This document shows, piece after piece, positions 6,742-14,183 of a stretch of DNA of 39,445 nt. Position numbers and translations under genes: made by a program. Origin of the DNA: a virus. The DNA lies in IMG/VR virus record IMGVR_UViG_3300018036_000025, positions 1 through 39,445 of that record, one strand, 5' to 3'. The notes below the pieces were generated by a model, which did no database searches, was not told the DNA's origin, and saw only the letters and a list, made by a program, of their open reading frames with translations. Position 1 is the stretch's first letter, and each line of letters begins with the position of its first letter.

Positions 6742-6752
6742 GAGAAATCCAC

Positions 6753-6782
6753 AAAAAAATGCAACTTTTTATTGTTGCATTT
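6753..6782 (-). terminator. rho-independent terminator (leftward)
   Basis: Minus-strand stem AAATGCAAC/GTTGCATTT (6782-6774 with 6765-6757) followed by a T-run (6759-6753). Ends the leftward transcript of the oxygenase gene at 6818-7396, immediately before the next leftward promoter. Confidence 0.75.
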
Positions 6783-6817
6783 CAATGACTTGTAATTTTT
6801 TTTAATTATTTTTGAAT

Positions 6818-7396
6818 TCATAAAGGTACCATGTCAGCATTGAATGCTAATGAAATTCTATCTTCTGTTGCAGTACCCGCCGGCACAACATAGTGTATTA
6901 ACCAAGAAGGAAATAACAAAAGAGTTCCTGTCGTAGGTACGATGCGCTTATGAGTACTATTGAATTCATTCTCTTTGTCTATAACCTCAGGAAAAATCAC
7001 ATGCTCAACTGAACGATTGTTAGATGCAAACTCAATTGGATGACAGTTCTCATCTGCCTTTGGATAATATACTCCAGAGATAACTGCATATGCTCTTTCA
7101 CTGTGACTATGAGGAACAGAAATAAATTCATTCATATTGATGTTTGCCCATGCTTGAAATATTCTTTGCTTTAGTTTAGGATACAAAGATAACTTAGTAT
7201 GCATTGCATCTAGATATGTTTGCACAACACCATAGAACTGTGCCAGTTCAGGTTCTGTTCCATCAAACCAGATACTAGGACCTTCACTCTTTTCTTTTTG
7301 CTTGTAGATGAATTTACAGATATCATCATTGTTAATAAAAATTTCTTCATGCACGAAGAAGTCTGCAAACGCATGTTGTATGTTTACTTCTTTCAT
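6818..7396 (-). CDS. 2OG-Fe(II) oxygenase-like protein (copy 1)
   Basis: 192 residues of the double-stranded beta-helix 2-oxoglutarate/Fe(II) oxygenase type (TIGR02466-like, by memory). The metal-binding start PHSHSERAYAVISGVYYP, the distal His in FPSWLIHYV and the 2OG-binding Arg in RISLAFN are all present. Expected chemistry is hydroxylation coupled to 2OG decarboxylation; the substrate is unknown. In marine T4-like phages such enzymes are common and their targets mostly undefined. One of six in the window; distinct enough from the others to be an old paralogue or separate acquisition. Confidence 0.8.
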   Translation of the reverse strand: MKEVNIQHAFADFFVHEEIFINNDDICKFIYKQKEKSEGPSIWFDGTEPELAQFYGVVQTYLDAMHTKLSLYPKLKQRIFQAWANINMNEFISVPHSHSERAYAVISGVYYPKADENCHPIEFASNNRSVEHVIFPEVIDKENEFNSTHKRIVPTTGTLLLFPSWLIHYVVPAGTATEDRISLAFNADMVPL

Positions 7397-7397
7397 A

Positions 7398-7535
7398 TCA
7401 CTCCTTCACTTTCTTTTTATCATTGGGTTCAGGTTTCTTTTTCTTTCCGAATATACGGTCGTAGTTTTCAGAATATGATTTGTCATCTGTTTGTTTTCTA
7501 CGACCTGAACCTTTACCACCATGCCATTGTGACAT
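7398..7535 (-). CDS. small basic protein (45 aa)
   Basis: Starts MSQWHGGKGSGRRK and is Lys/Arg-rich throughout (GKKKKPEPNDKKKVKE at the end). The ATG at 7535 has AAAGGAA upstream and the stop sits one base before the next gene's ATG. Short basic proteins with this opening are, from memory, conserved in marine T4-like phages, function unknown. The charge suggests nucleic-acid binding. Confidence 0.65.
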   Translation of the reverse strand: MSQWHGGKGSGRRKQTDDKSYSENYDRIFGKKKKPEPNDKKKVKE

Positions 7536-7554
7536 AATAATTCCTTTTTAATAT

Positions 7555-7631
7555 TGGTCGGAGATGCTGGATTCGAACCAACGACCCTCTGCTCCCAAAG
7601 CAGATGCGCTACCAGACTGCGCTAATCTCCG
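7555..7631 (-). tRNA. tRNA-Pro (anticodon TGG)
   Basis: Cloverleaf on the minus strand: acceptor CGGAGAT/ATCTCCG, anticodon stem TCTGC/GCAGA with loop TTTGGGA, T-loop TTCGAAT and an encoded CCA. Reads CCA codons and, by wobble, other Pro codons. Confidence 0.93.
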
Positions 7632-7949
7632 TTAAACTTTATCCCACAGTTGGGACTCTAATGGTTGCTCTGTATCTCGCCAACGCAAAGTTCCGTCAGC
7701 ATCTTTGTAATACTGATGATTGTATTCATCTAGTTCAAAAAGCATTTTGAATATCATATCTGCTTTCTCACACTTTGCTTCTAACACTTCTGCTAGACCA
7801 CTAAGAACAGTATGGGTTCGGTCTTCATTGTAGATAAGAGTACTGTCGTACATCATATCCGCAACAGTCTGAATGTCTGTTGCCGTTGTGCGAATATCAT
7901 TCAACGCATGTTCTAAATCGAACCTTGTTTTTCCGTATGCATTACTCAT
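7632..7949 (-). CDS. helical hypothetical protein in the tRNA cluster
   Basis: 105 residues, long helices with an acidic surface and an aromatic end (YNHQYYKDADGTLRWRD). It lies between tRNA-Pro and tRNA-Trp, its stop touching the tRNA-Pro 5' end, so RNA processing of the tRNA would cut close to the mRNA 3' end. Function unknown. Confidence 0.62.
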   Translation of the reverse strand: MSNAYGKTRFDLEHALNDIRTTATDIQTVADMMYDSTLIYNEDRTHTVLSGLAEVLEAKCEKADMIFKMLFELDEYNHQYYKDADGTLRWRDTEQPLESQLWDKV

Positions 7950-7967
7950 GTTACGTCCTCATCTATT

Positions 7968-8041
7968 TGGCAGGGGAACAAGGAATCGAACCTCATTCTG
8001 TAGTTTTGGAGACTACCGTGATACCAGTACACCATTCCCCT
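7968..8041 (-). tRNA. tRNA-Trp (anticodon CCA)
   Basis: Acceptor AGGGGAA/TTCCCCT, anticodon stem GTAGT/ACTAC with loop CTCCAAA (U33 then CCA), T-loop TTCGATT, encoded CCA end. The seven-base loop places the anticodon as CCA, not TCC. Confidence 0.88.
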
Positions 8042-8045
8042 AAAT

Positions 8046-8122
8046 TGGCCTGCCCGGTAGGATTCGAACCCACGGCCTACGGATTAGAAATCCGTTGTTC
8101 TATCCAACTGAACTACGGGCAG
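8046..8122 (-). tRNA. tRNA-Arg (anticodon TCT)
   Basis: Acceptor CTGCCCG/CGGGCAG, anticodon stem ACGGA/TCCGT with loop TTTCTAA, T-loop TTCGAAT, encoded CCA. Decodes AGA, a codon frequent in this AT-rich genome. Confidence 0.93.
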
Positions 8123-8128
8123 ATACTT

Positions 8129-8344
8129 TTACTCTTGAAACTGTCCACCCTCTAAGTAAGACACCTTCTGGTATTTCGATTTGTCATTTGCAACAGTATA
8201 ACACATTGATTGAATATCATCAATGAGTGCTTGTATTTCTGCGGCGCTTTTTTTGTCTGGACCATATTTTGCTTCTCGCAACCTATCTGCTTGAAACTTT
8301 ATGGCATCAATCCTATCACATAAATCAGATATCTTGTGTAACAT
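8129..8344 (-). CDS. small helical protein in the tRNA cluster
   Basis: 71 residues, coiled-coil-like (DLCDRIDAIKFQADRLREAK), no recognisable domain. Located between tRNA-Arg and tRNA-Leu and probably on the same transcript. Function unknown. Confidence 0.6.
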   Translation of the reverse strand: MLHKISDLCDRIDAIKFQADRLREAKYGPDKKSAAEIQALIDDIQSMCYTVANDKSKYQKVSYLEGGQFQE

Positions 8345-8369
8345 TTATCATCTCCTTGTAATATATATT

Positions 8370-8456
8370 TGGTGCGCCCGGAGGGACTCGAACCCACACA
8401 CCGTAATCGATAACGGATTTTAAGTCCGTTGCGTCTACCTATTCCGCCACGGGCGC
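8370..8456 (-). tRNA. tRNA-Leu (anticodon TAA)
   Basis: Class II tRNA with a long variable arm (87 nt): acceptor GCGCCCG/CGGGCGC, anticodon stem ACGGA/TCCGT with loop CTTAAAA, encoded CCA. Decodes TTA, another AT-rich codon. Confidence 0.93.
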
Positions 8457-8460
8457 AAAC

Positions 8461-8682
8461 TTACAACCCTAGAATTTTGTGGGTCTTCTCGCTGAACGCT
8501 TTAGTCGGATGGTCAATCAACCAATCTTTCAATTGACCAAAGTAGAATGCGGCATCTTCTTCACCTTGCTTCTCTAGCAGTTCTTCTGCTTCTTTGGCAA
8601 AGTTGATAACTTGACGCAACATAGAACCACTATCATTGAATGTTGCTTTGCGTTGCAACTTTGCTAGTCGTTGATTGCTCAT
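8461..8682 (-). CDS. small hypothetical protein
   Basis: 73 residues; basic N-terminus (NQRLAKLQRKATF) then helices (VINFAKEAEELLEKQGEEDA). ATGA overlap with the upstream lipoprotein gene. Function unknown. Confidence 0.6.
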   Translation of the reverse strand: MSNQRLAKLQRKATFNDSGSMLRQVINFAKEAEELLEKQGEEDAAFYFGQLKDWLIDHPTKAFSEKTHKILGL

Positions 8683-9341
8683 TGTGTAAGTACCTTTACT
8701 ACTGCTTCATTCTCTGCAGTCACTTGTGCATTTGCTTCATTGACTTTATCATCAAGTTCTTTAAACGCATTCGTTGAAGAAATCTTTGACAACAACATAC
8801 GGTCTTTACGCAGACGGTTCATCAGAATTTTACTTGCTTGCAAATCAGAATACTCTAGTAGAACGAATGCACGATACTGTGTGCCGCTTGATACAATCTT
8901 ACTTTCTGATACTTTGTATCCAGCAACGTCTACATCTGCTACAAGATTAGAAGTTGTCTTTTCAAGTTCAGACAAGATTGCAGTATCAGTTTCATCAGAA
9001 CCAATCTTTGAGATAAAGTTCTTTGTCTGACTACGAACACGCCCATTGATACGGTCAGCAAGAGTTGTCTTTGCATTCAGTACTGCCATGTCTACAGACA
9101 ATTGCAAGTCAGGTGTTACTGATGTACCGACAGCATAGATTGCTTTATCGTTTGATGGTAACTCAGTAAACCATTTAGGAATTACTTCAACATTGTCTTT
9201 CACTGCACTTGCTTTATATTCGTATGACGCAACGTCAACTGTACCTGGAGGTGCAATGTTCTTTGTCGCTACGTTAGTTGAACTACACGCCGCCATCGAA
9301 AGACATACCGCACCCATAATCATCATATTATACTGTTTCAC
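8679..9341 (-). CDS. LPP20-like lipoprotein
   Basis: 220 residues beginning with a lipoprotein signal peptide whose lipobox LSMAAC predicts lipidation at Cys19. The body resembles the LPP20 family: PKWFTELPSNDKAIYAVGTS followed by a helix of AVLNAKTTLADRINGRV type. A GTG start at 9341 is favoured by the nearby GGAG; an ATG at 9326 is an alternative. Head of a cluster of exported proteins (8679-10286). A phage lipoprotein of this size would sit in the host outer or inner membrane; superinfection exclusion or envelope remodelling is possible but not shown. Confidence 0.7.
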   Translation of the reverse strand: MKQYNMMIMGAVCLSMAACSSTNVATKNIAPPGTVDVASYEYKASAVKDNVEVIPKWFTELPSNDKAIYAVGTSVTPDLQLSVDMAVLNAKTTLADRINGRVRSQTKNFISKIGSDETDTAILSELEKTTSNLVADVDVAGYKVSESKIVSSGTQYRAFVLLEYSDLQASKILMNRLRKDRMLLSKISSTNAFKELDDKVNEANAQVTAENEAVVKVLTQ

Positions 9342-9484
9342 TATTTCACTCCTTCTAGTACATCAACAGCGCGGTCACGAAGACCACTATCTACAAACCA
9401 ACCCATAGGGTCTATGTTTGTAATCAAGTCTGGATAGTTGTAAATTACAACAGCACCAATTAAAAATCCAATCACATATTTCAT
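9341..9484 (-). CDS. small single-pass membrane protein (47 aa)
   Basis: N-terminal hydrophobic segment (KYVIGFLIGAVVIYNY) then a soluble tail ending EGVK. ATG at 9484 with GAGG upstream; its stop overlaps the lipoprotein's GTG. It lacks a cleavage site, so probably stays anchored. Too short for most gene callers. Member of the exported cluster; role unknown. Confidence 0.62.
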   Translation of the reverse strand: MKYVIGFLIGAVVIYNYPDLITNIDPMGWFVDSGLRDRAVDVLEGVK

Positions 9485-9487
9485 TAT

Positions 9488-10108
9488 CTACCTCAATAAA
9501 AAGTTTAGAAAGAAAGAAGCACCAAACGGGATTGTAGGTTCAGACTTCTCTACCCACTGAGGACCAGTGTCTTCATATTTGTATACTGGCGCACCCTCTT
9601 TGATAACGACATACTTTCTTCCATCACCATAGTCGCCTGAGCGAAGAACTGGTTGTACATCGATAACTCTACTACTCACAACAGTCTTAGTGCCTACTGG
9701 CAAATGCTGTACTGTTGGTTGAGATGTTGTAACAGGTGTTTCACTTGTAACAACTTTACATTTTTGATTTGTCTTTGCAGTCAAAATCTCAGGCGACACT
9801 TTACCAATCAATTCTTTCTTTGCTTTGATGGTTGCTTTATCACATGCCGCGTTTTCTGTCATATCAGGACCAAATACATAATCAGCAATTGCAGGATAAG
9901 GTACTCCATCTATAACGACTTGCATCTTCATAACACACTTACGAGTATCATCAACATAAGGAAACACCTTACGGTCAACATTAGAAACGCTTTGAATGCT
10001 TTTAGTCCAGTTGCTCTCTACATCATTCTGATACACACAATTAGCATATGCAGATGTAGGTGTTGAAAGCATCAAAACGATTGCTTTAGTTTTTTTGCTG
10101 ACCGGCAT
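9488..10108 (-). CDS. secreted/periplasmic protein
   Basis: 206 residues with a Sec signal peptide (KKTKAIVLMLSTPTSAYANC, cleavage near residue 22). The mature part has several Cys, a Thr/Val/Pro-rich linker (about 120-150) and a hydrophobic C-terminal segment (FGASFFLNFLLR) that could be a beta-type outer-membrane anchor. Neighbours are a lipoprotein on each side, so the products may form an envelope complex. No family recognised. Confidence 0.65.
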   Translation of the reverse strand: MPVSKKTKAIVLMLSTPTSAYANCVYQNDVESNWTKSIQSVSNVDRKVFPYVDDTRKCVMKMQVVIDGVPYPAIADYVFGPDMTENAACDKATIKAKKELIGKVSPEILTAKTNQKCKVVTSETPVTTSQPTVQHLPVGTKTVVSSRVIDVQPVLRSGDYGDGRKYVVIKEGAPVYKYEDTGPQWVEKSEPTIPFGASFFLNFLLR

Positions 10109-10286
10109 CTAACCACTCCGCCACATGTGTTACACCAGGAATACAAAGACCATCGCGATTGTTTCTGTACGCACAGTCTTGATACATATTGATTGCAAGT
10201 TCTGCACCAGTACATGCTACAAGAGTATATGACACACAGAGAAGCAGTAAATAAGTGAATGCTTTGTCATTAAACAGTCTCATCAT
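10086..10286 (-). CDS. small lipoprotein
   Basis: 66 residues from the ATG at 10286, which has GAGG six bases upstream; a TTG at 10298 is unlikely. The N-terminal hydrophobic segment ends in the lipobox LVAC, followed by TGAELAINMYQD and a short Cys-containing mature part. The 3' end overlaps the secreted-protein gene by 23 bases. Small lipoproteins can act as outer-membrane spanins, but no matching inner-membrane partner is evident. Confidence 0.62.
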   Translation of the reverse strand: MMRLFNDKAFTYLLLLCVSYTLVACTGAELAINMYQDCAYRNNRDGLCIPGVTHVAEWLDAGQQKN

Positions 10287-10473
10287 TAAACGCCTCAATC
10301 AGTTTTAGTTCTCGTACTTTTTCTTTCAGACCATTGATTGATAGTTGAATACCACCGGTGTATTTCTTTGCTTCTGCAAGTGATACATGATTAGTTAGTG
10401 TCCATTCAATTTTCTTTTCAACATCAGTTTCAAGTTCAAGCAAAAATTCATCTAGTTCATCAAGGGTCATCAT
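10270..10473 (-). CDS. small helical protein
   Basis: 67 residues, acidic N-terminus (MMTLDELDEFLLELETDVEK) and heptad-like helices; likely coiled coil. Joined by ATGA-type overlap to the upstream gene and overlapping the lipoprotein start. Function unknown. Confidence 0.6.
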   Translation of the reverse strand: MMTLDELDEFLLELETDVEKKIEWTLTNHVSLAEAKKYTGGIQLSINGLKEKVRELKLIEAFNDETV

Positions 10474-10769
10474 GTTACCATTTCCTCAAACCCAAAAGGT
10501 GCTACGGTGTACTTCTTAGTACCAACTAATATTTGGTCACCAACTGAAGTAGAACGTAGACCATAACCATCAGACATATCGCCAACAACGGTAACAAATT
10601 CATTGCCGTCACAGGGACCTTTCTTAGACCAACTATCCATGATGTTCTGTGTCCAACGATATGCATACTCAAGTGCATCATCAACTGTTACGTTATCTTC
10701 AACCTCAACAAATGCAACTGTGCGAGGTGTCTTTTCAAATGCGGTGTGAATAACTGCAACTTTTTTCAT
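10470..10769 (-). CDS. hypothetical protein
   Basis: 99 residues from the ATG at 10769, selected because GGAGATTATATT precedes it, a leader almost the same as that of the next upstream gene; a longer frame upstream has no support. Mixed alpha/beta with a well-formed C-terminal barrel-like region (SVGDQILVGTKKYTVAPFG). Unrecognised. Confidence 0.6.
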   Translation of the reverse strand: MKKVAVIHTAFEKTPRTVAFVEVEDNVTVDDALEYAYRWTQNIMDSWSKKGPCDGNEFVTVVGDMSDGYGLRSTSVGDQILVGTKKYTVAPFGFEEMVT

Positions 10770-10791
10770 AATATAATCTCCAATAGTTAAC

Positions 10792-11130
10792 TTAACAGAT
10801 GCCAGACCAACGAATACGACCAACGAAACTTTCTTTATCAAAGACTGTCGCTCTTGCAAAGTTTGTCGCTGGTGCATTCCATGACTTTGCCATGAGTACA
10901 TCACCTTCAACGAACTTCTTAGTCGCTTTCTTTACAATGAAAGAATGAACGCTACGTTGACCACCCATTTTAGAGTGAACAATCTTAATGTAGTTGCGAC
11001 CTTCTTCTGCAAAGAATTCGGTTTCTTTCATTTGGGTAGAACCGATTTTTGCTTGACCGCACCAGTCAACATAGTCATCCATGATGAAGTCAATGTAATC
11101 GGTAATGTGTGTTTCAGTAACTTGTTTCAT
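10792..11130 (-). CDS. hypothetical protein, first gene behind an early promoter
   Basis: 112 residues from the ATG at 11130 (GAGAGATTATATT upstream). Segments TKKFVEGDVLMAKSWN and ATVFDKESFVGRIRW suggest a small beta-barrel at the C-terminus. Transcribed from the promoter at 11166-11194. Function unknown. Confidence 0.62.
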   Translation of the reverse strand: MKQVTETHITDYIDFIMDDYVDWCGQAKIGSTQMKETEFFAEEGRNYIKIVHSKMGGQRSVHSFIVKKATKKFVEGDVLMAKSWNAPATNFARATVFDKESFVGRIRWSGIC

Positions 11131-11165
11131 AATATAATCTCTCTCATTTCTCATCTTGTATATAC

Positions 11166-11194
11166 ATTATAACGAACTATTAGATAAATGTCAA
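11166..11194 (-). promoter_or_regulatory. sigma70-type early promoter (leftward)
   Basis: Minus strand TTGACA (11194-11189), 17-bp spacer, TATAAT (11171-11166), preceded by GGATTTCCC. Perfect consensus in both boxes. Confidence 0.85.
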
Positions 11195-11222
11195 GGGAAA
11201 TCCACATATTTTTTGGCAAAAG

Positions 11223-11543
11223 TTAAAATAATTTCATCTGTTGCTCATCGGCAGTGTCTTTAAGAAGATTTGTCAGACCTTCCTTTACAGTGAATGCAAA
11301 GAAATAATTCTGAATTCGTTCTTCTTCTGATAGGTCATCGAAGTTAGGAGCAAGATAGTCAGCGACTTCTAGTTTGTCCTGTTTAATTGCAGATAGCATA
11401 CCAACTCTAACAATCTCACTCATCTCCGAATCCGATCCATCAAAATGAAAAACGAGAGAACCATCTTCCGCTTCTTCTTCCGAGCAAGTTAACGTCCAAC
11501 TATCGTGAGTTGTATCGACTAAAGAATGCTTTTGTGATTGCAT
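11223..11543 (-). CDS. acidic hypothetical protein
   Basis: 106 residues. SWTLTCSEEEAEDGSLVF resembles the opening of small conserved T4-like cyanophage proteins (WTLT-x-E-E-D pattern, from memory). It overlaps the upstream gene by 44 bases; the protein looks coherent from its first residues, so the long overlap seems real. Role unknown. Confidence 0.58.
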   Translation of the reverse strand: MQSQKHSLVDTTHDSWTLTCSEEEAEDGSLVFHFDGSDSEMSEIVRVGMLSAIKQDKLEVADYLAPNFDDLSEEERIQNYFFAFTVKEGLTNLLKDTADEQQMKLF

Positions 11544-11730
11544 CGATAAATTCCTTCTTTGAAAATACTCCGTTATTGGGACCTGATAGGTCTGTCACAT
11601 ATCGGTAGTTCTTATATACCGTGTGATAAACGCGACCAGCATAAGTTGTGGGTGCATAAATGAACCCCTTGAAGTTGTACGATGGAAGATAATCCATTTT
11701 CATTTCGTTCTTCTTCAGGTACCGCATCAT
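11500..11730 (-). CDS. small basic hypothetical protein
   Basis: 76 residues from the ATG at 11730, fixed by GAAGGAG directly upstream. Basic N-terminus (MMRYLKKNEMKMDYLPSY) and Tyr-rich beta segments. First gene behind the promoter at 11769-11797. Unrecognised. Confidence 0.6.
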   Translation of the reverse strand: MMRYLKKNEMKMDYLPSYNFKGFIYAPTTYAGRVYHTVYKNYRYVTDLSGPNNGVFSKKEFIDAITKAFFSRYNSR

Positions 11731-11768
11731 TTTCTCCTTCATCTATAAAATCTGCGAATTGAATTGTT

Positions 11769-11797
11769 ACTATACTATATGTTGTTGTGTAAGTCAA
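11769..11797 (-). promoter_or_regulatory. sigma70-type promoter (leftward)
   Basis: Minus strand TTGACT (11797-11792), 17-bp spacer, TATAGT (11774-11769), 39 bases upstream of the ATG at 11730. Confidence 0.7.
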
Positions 11798-11945
11798 GTA
11801 CTTTTTATGGTAAATAACTTTTTTTTACTTTCGCCACTATTATTACCGAAGTGGCAACGGTTATGCATTATCTGAATGCTATATAGGGTGTCCCCTTTTC
11901 AGAAACAAATAAAACCTTTTAATCAGGTAACATTAAAACCTCCTC

Positions 11946-12233
11946 CTAAACTGCAGTTATCATCGACATTGGAACGCGAGTGACAGTCTTACCGAACGGA
12001 GTTGCGCCCGTAGCAATAACATCAACAGTAGTACGGTTAACTTTTTGAACTGTTCCTTTTTGAGTGAACCCACGATTGGTCCATTCAATGGTCATACCTT
12101 TAGCAACGGTACGCTTGCGAGATTTCGCAATGATGTTCATTTGATTTTTCCATGCTTGAGCAATCACGTTCAAGTCTTCCTGGTTATCGATTGATGAAAG
12201 TGCTTTAAGCACCTCGGTTAATTTTGCATTCAT
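11946..12233 (-). CDS. conserved T4-like small protein, SH3-like end
   Basis: 95 residues from the ATG at 12233 (GAGGAG upstream). The N-terminal helix LTEVLKALSSIDNQEDLNVI and the C-terminal part MTIEWTNRGFTQKGTVQKVN with KTVTRVP suggest a helix plus an SH3-like nucleic-acid-binding barrel. Similar small proteins are common in marine T4-like phages (from memory), function unknown. Confidence 0.65.
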   Translation of the reverse strand: MNAKLTEVLKALSSIDNQEDLNVIAQAWKNQMNIIAKSRKRTVAKGMTIEWTNRGFTQKGTVQKVNRTTVDVIATGATPFGKTVTRVPMSMITAV

Positions 12234-12251
12234 AATATATAGTCTCCTCAA

Positions 12252-12683
12252 TTAAGCAGTATAAACGTAAGGTGTATCCCAACGACCAACATTCAGGTCA
12301 AGGTAATAAGCAGTGTCGAAGTAGTCAGTCATTGCATCACTGTTGTCGTACCACTTGTTACCTTTCATTGCCGCAACCATTTCAGCAACAAACTTTGCTT
12401 CAGTTTCAAAACCAACATCTGTCCAATGACGCTCATCATGGTAAGGATTAATGCTGAAGTTGTCACTCACACTAAATTCTTGGTCACCATAACCACGGCG
12501 CTGTGCAACAACTTTGTTATGAGCATTAGCGGCACCGATAAAATCAAGCACACCTTCTTTGATGCGAACAACTAAAGAAGAGTGATGGTTAACACCGATA
12601 GTAACTTTGACACCGTACTTCTTAGCAACCGCTTTAATAGCAGGAGCAAGTTCTTTCTTAGTCTCTTGTGAAATATACGCCAT
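12252..12683 (-). CDS. conserved phage/plasmid protein of unknown function
   Basis: 143 residues; start MAYISQETKKELAPAIKAVA, basic strand region, HH at about 33-34, and a conserved-looking tail KGNKWYDNSDAMTDYFDTAY. I recognise this layout (a KxxLAPxIKxVxKKYG start and WYDNSDxMxDYFD end) from widespread phage and plasmid proteins of undefined function. First gene behind the promoter at 12726-12754, so probably early and well expressed. Confidence 0.7.
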   Translation of the reverse strand: MAYISQETKKELAPAIKAVAKKYGVKVTIGVNHHSSLVVRIKEGVLDFIGAANAHNKVVAQRRGYGDQEFSVSDNFSINPYHDERHWTDVGFETEAKFVAEMVAAMKGNKWYDNSDAMTDYFDTAYYLDLNVGRWDTPYVYTA

Positions 12684-12725
12684 AATGTTTTCTCCGTTTA
12701 AGTTTCAATCTCATCTTACATATAC

Positions 12726-12754
12726 AATATAACAGATGTTTGCCACAATGTCAA
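12726..12754 (-). promoter_or_regulatory. sigma70-type early promoter (leftward)
   Basis: Minus strand TTGACA (12754-12749), 17-bp spacer, TATATT (12731-12726), preceded by GGATTTCTC exactly as at 6713-6741. Confidence 0.8.
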
Positions 12755-12782
12755 GAGAAATCCTCATAAAAGTGAAAATAAA

Positions 12783-12800
12783 TGTTGTGTTAAAACAACG
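12783..12800 (-). terminator. weak stem-loop behind oxygenase gene
   Basis: GTTGT (12784-12788) pairs with ACAAC (12795-12799); on the minus strand ATTTATTTT follows. It occupies the same place as the good terminator at 6753-6782 but is shorter, so termination is only possible. Confidence 0.35.
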
Positions 12801-12820
12801 ACTTGTAATTTTTTTTTAAT

Positions 12821-13429
12821 TTAATGTGGATATTTTGTATTGAAACTTATAACTATCCGCTCATTATCTGTCTCTGAACCTTTAGGTACGAGATGTTCCA
12901 ACCATGAAGGGAAGATAACAAGCAGTCCAGTTCTAGATTGTACTGCCGCATCCTGATGCCAGTAACCTTGAAGTGTGCTATTGTTTTCAGTCATTTCATA
13001 TTGACGATAGATATTAGTTGGATTGTTAAACATAATCGGTTGTGCAGTATCATCTGCTTTTACATATAACGCACCGCTAAGTGCAGACATATTGTGTCTG
13101 TGTGGATTTGTTGGTGTTCCTTTTTCATTAATGTTAAACCAACTGAATGTGTATTCTAAGTTCGACCTAAGTCCAGTGTGTCTACAATATTTTCTAATAG
13201 TTTTCATGCAGACTTCATTAACATCATTGAAGTTTGGTAAATCAAATAACTCTGGCGAATCCACTTCACCTAGTCGGAAACCTGATCCATAACTACTACC
13301 ACCGGGACCCTCAATCAAGTCATGTTGATATACTTTAAGATTTTTTATTCGGTGATATAAGTCTTTAAAGTCCAATTCTGCGGACACATCATATACACCA
13401 ATAGGTGTTGGAAACAAATCATATATCAT
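12821..13429 (-). CDS. 2OG-Fe(II) oxygenase-like protein (copy 2)
   Basis: 202 residues from the ATG at 13429, which overlaps the thyX stop as ATGA; a longer upstream frame is rejected. Opens FPTPIGVYDV, typical of the TIGR02466-like family. Metal site PHRHNMSALSGALYV, distal His in FPSWLEHLVPKG and Arg in RIVISFN are present. Substrate unknown. Coupling to thyX may mean expression with nucleotide metabolism genes, not a shared pathway. Confidence 0.82.
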   Translation of the reverse strand: MIYDLFPTPIGVYDVSAELDFKDLYHRIKNLKVYQHDLIEGPGGSSYGSGFRLGEVDSPELFDLPNFNDVNEVCMKTIRKYCRHTGLRSNLEYTFSWFNINEKGTPTNPHRHNMSALSGALYVKADDTAQPIMFNNPTNIYRQYEMTENNSTLQGYWHQDAAVQSRTGLLVIFPSWLEHLVPKGSETDNERIVISFNTKYPH

Positions 13430-14085
13430 ACAAGGTCCTCTGCAAGTGGAAATATGCCTGCAATCACTTCCGCACATGCTTTCGCAATTTCAATATGCTC
13501 TAACTGTGTTCCGTTAGCGGCACGAAGTTCAATGTAATGCATCCAAGAACGAAGTGTACCATTCATGTACAAACGTGACATAGTATTACCTTCTGGTAAG
13601 ACTGCTCTTGCTTGCTCTTTAGCAATACCGTTTTCGATTGCCCATTGATAAGCACTATTTGCTTCATCAATAACACCTCTTTGTCTTGCCGCCCATGCTT
13701 CTTGTAGAATTTCATCCTCTGTGGCGATGCTGTTTTGTCTATTTTTTTCATCTTGCAATCTCGCTTCTCTAATTACAAACTCTAAATCTTCTGTTGGATT
13801 AGCATACCGTTGACTAAACTCTTGAAAACTGAATGAACGATGTCTTAGAATTTGTCTTGCGATATCTCTTGTAGTCTCAATTTCTAAACAAGCAGACACC
13901 ATCTCAAAAGGTGACCAATGACTATGCTTTGCTAGATATGATAGAAGTTTTTTAGATGTTGCGGAGTTCATCTGTCCGCTAGGGTTTGATACTCTCGCGC
14001 AATAAGCGATTAAGTCTTGTACATCATCTAAACCTTCAATGTCACCGAGTGGTGGTTGTGAATATGAAATCAACTTTACTTTCAT
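13426..14085 (-). CDS. thyX: flavin-dependent thymidylate synthase ThyX
   Basis: 219 residues, the usual ThyX length. The signature RHRSFSFQEFSQR matches the family motif RHRxxSxxxxSxR that binds dUMP and flavin. The enzyme makes dTMP from dUMP using methylene-tetrahydrofolate and reduced flavin in the cytoplasm, supporting phage DNA synthesis in an AT-rich genome. The ATG at 14085 is preferred because GGAG precedes it; four extra residues would come from the ATG at 14097. Its stop overlaps the start of an oxygenase. Confidence 0.95.
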   Translation of the reverse strand: MKVKLISYSQPPLGDIEGLDDVQDLIAYCARVSNPSGQMNSATSKKLLSYLAKHSHWSPFEMVSACLEIETTRDIARQILRHRSFSFQEFSQRYANPTEDLEFVIREARLQDEKNRQNSIATEDEILQEAWAARQRGVIDEANSAYQWAIENGIAKEQARAVLPEGNTMSRLYMNGTLRSWMHYIELRAANGTQLEHIEIAKACAEVIAGIFPLAEDLV

Positions 14086-14152
14086 TATATGCTCCATTAT
14101 GTTACTTGTGCGTTTTTGTCACATGTGTTATTCTAAAAAAACATCAATACTA

Positions 14153-14183
14153 TTGACCTTTTTTATAGTCTCTTGTATAAATA
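14153..14183 (+). promoter_or_regulatory. overlapping sigma70-type and late promoter
   Basis: TTGACC (14153-14158) and TATAAA (14176-14181) are spaced 17 bp, and the same -10 extends to TATAAATA (14176-14183), the T4 late box. The site could be read both early by host sigma70 and late by the phage factor. The leader behind it can form a 7-bp hairpin (TGACTTG 14237-14243 with CAAGTCA 14255-14261). Confidence 0.6.

Noticed and set aside
10770-10910. N-terminal extension of the gene ending at 10470
   Set aside because: A clear binding site and shared leader sit at the ATG at 10769, and the extension lies over the end of the upstream gene.
11833-11855. GCCACT/AGTGGC stem-loop as terminator of the gene at 11946
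   Set aside because: On the minus strand it is followed by As, not Ts, so only a plain stem-loop in a 200-base gap that otherwise holds the promoter at 11769.
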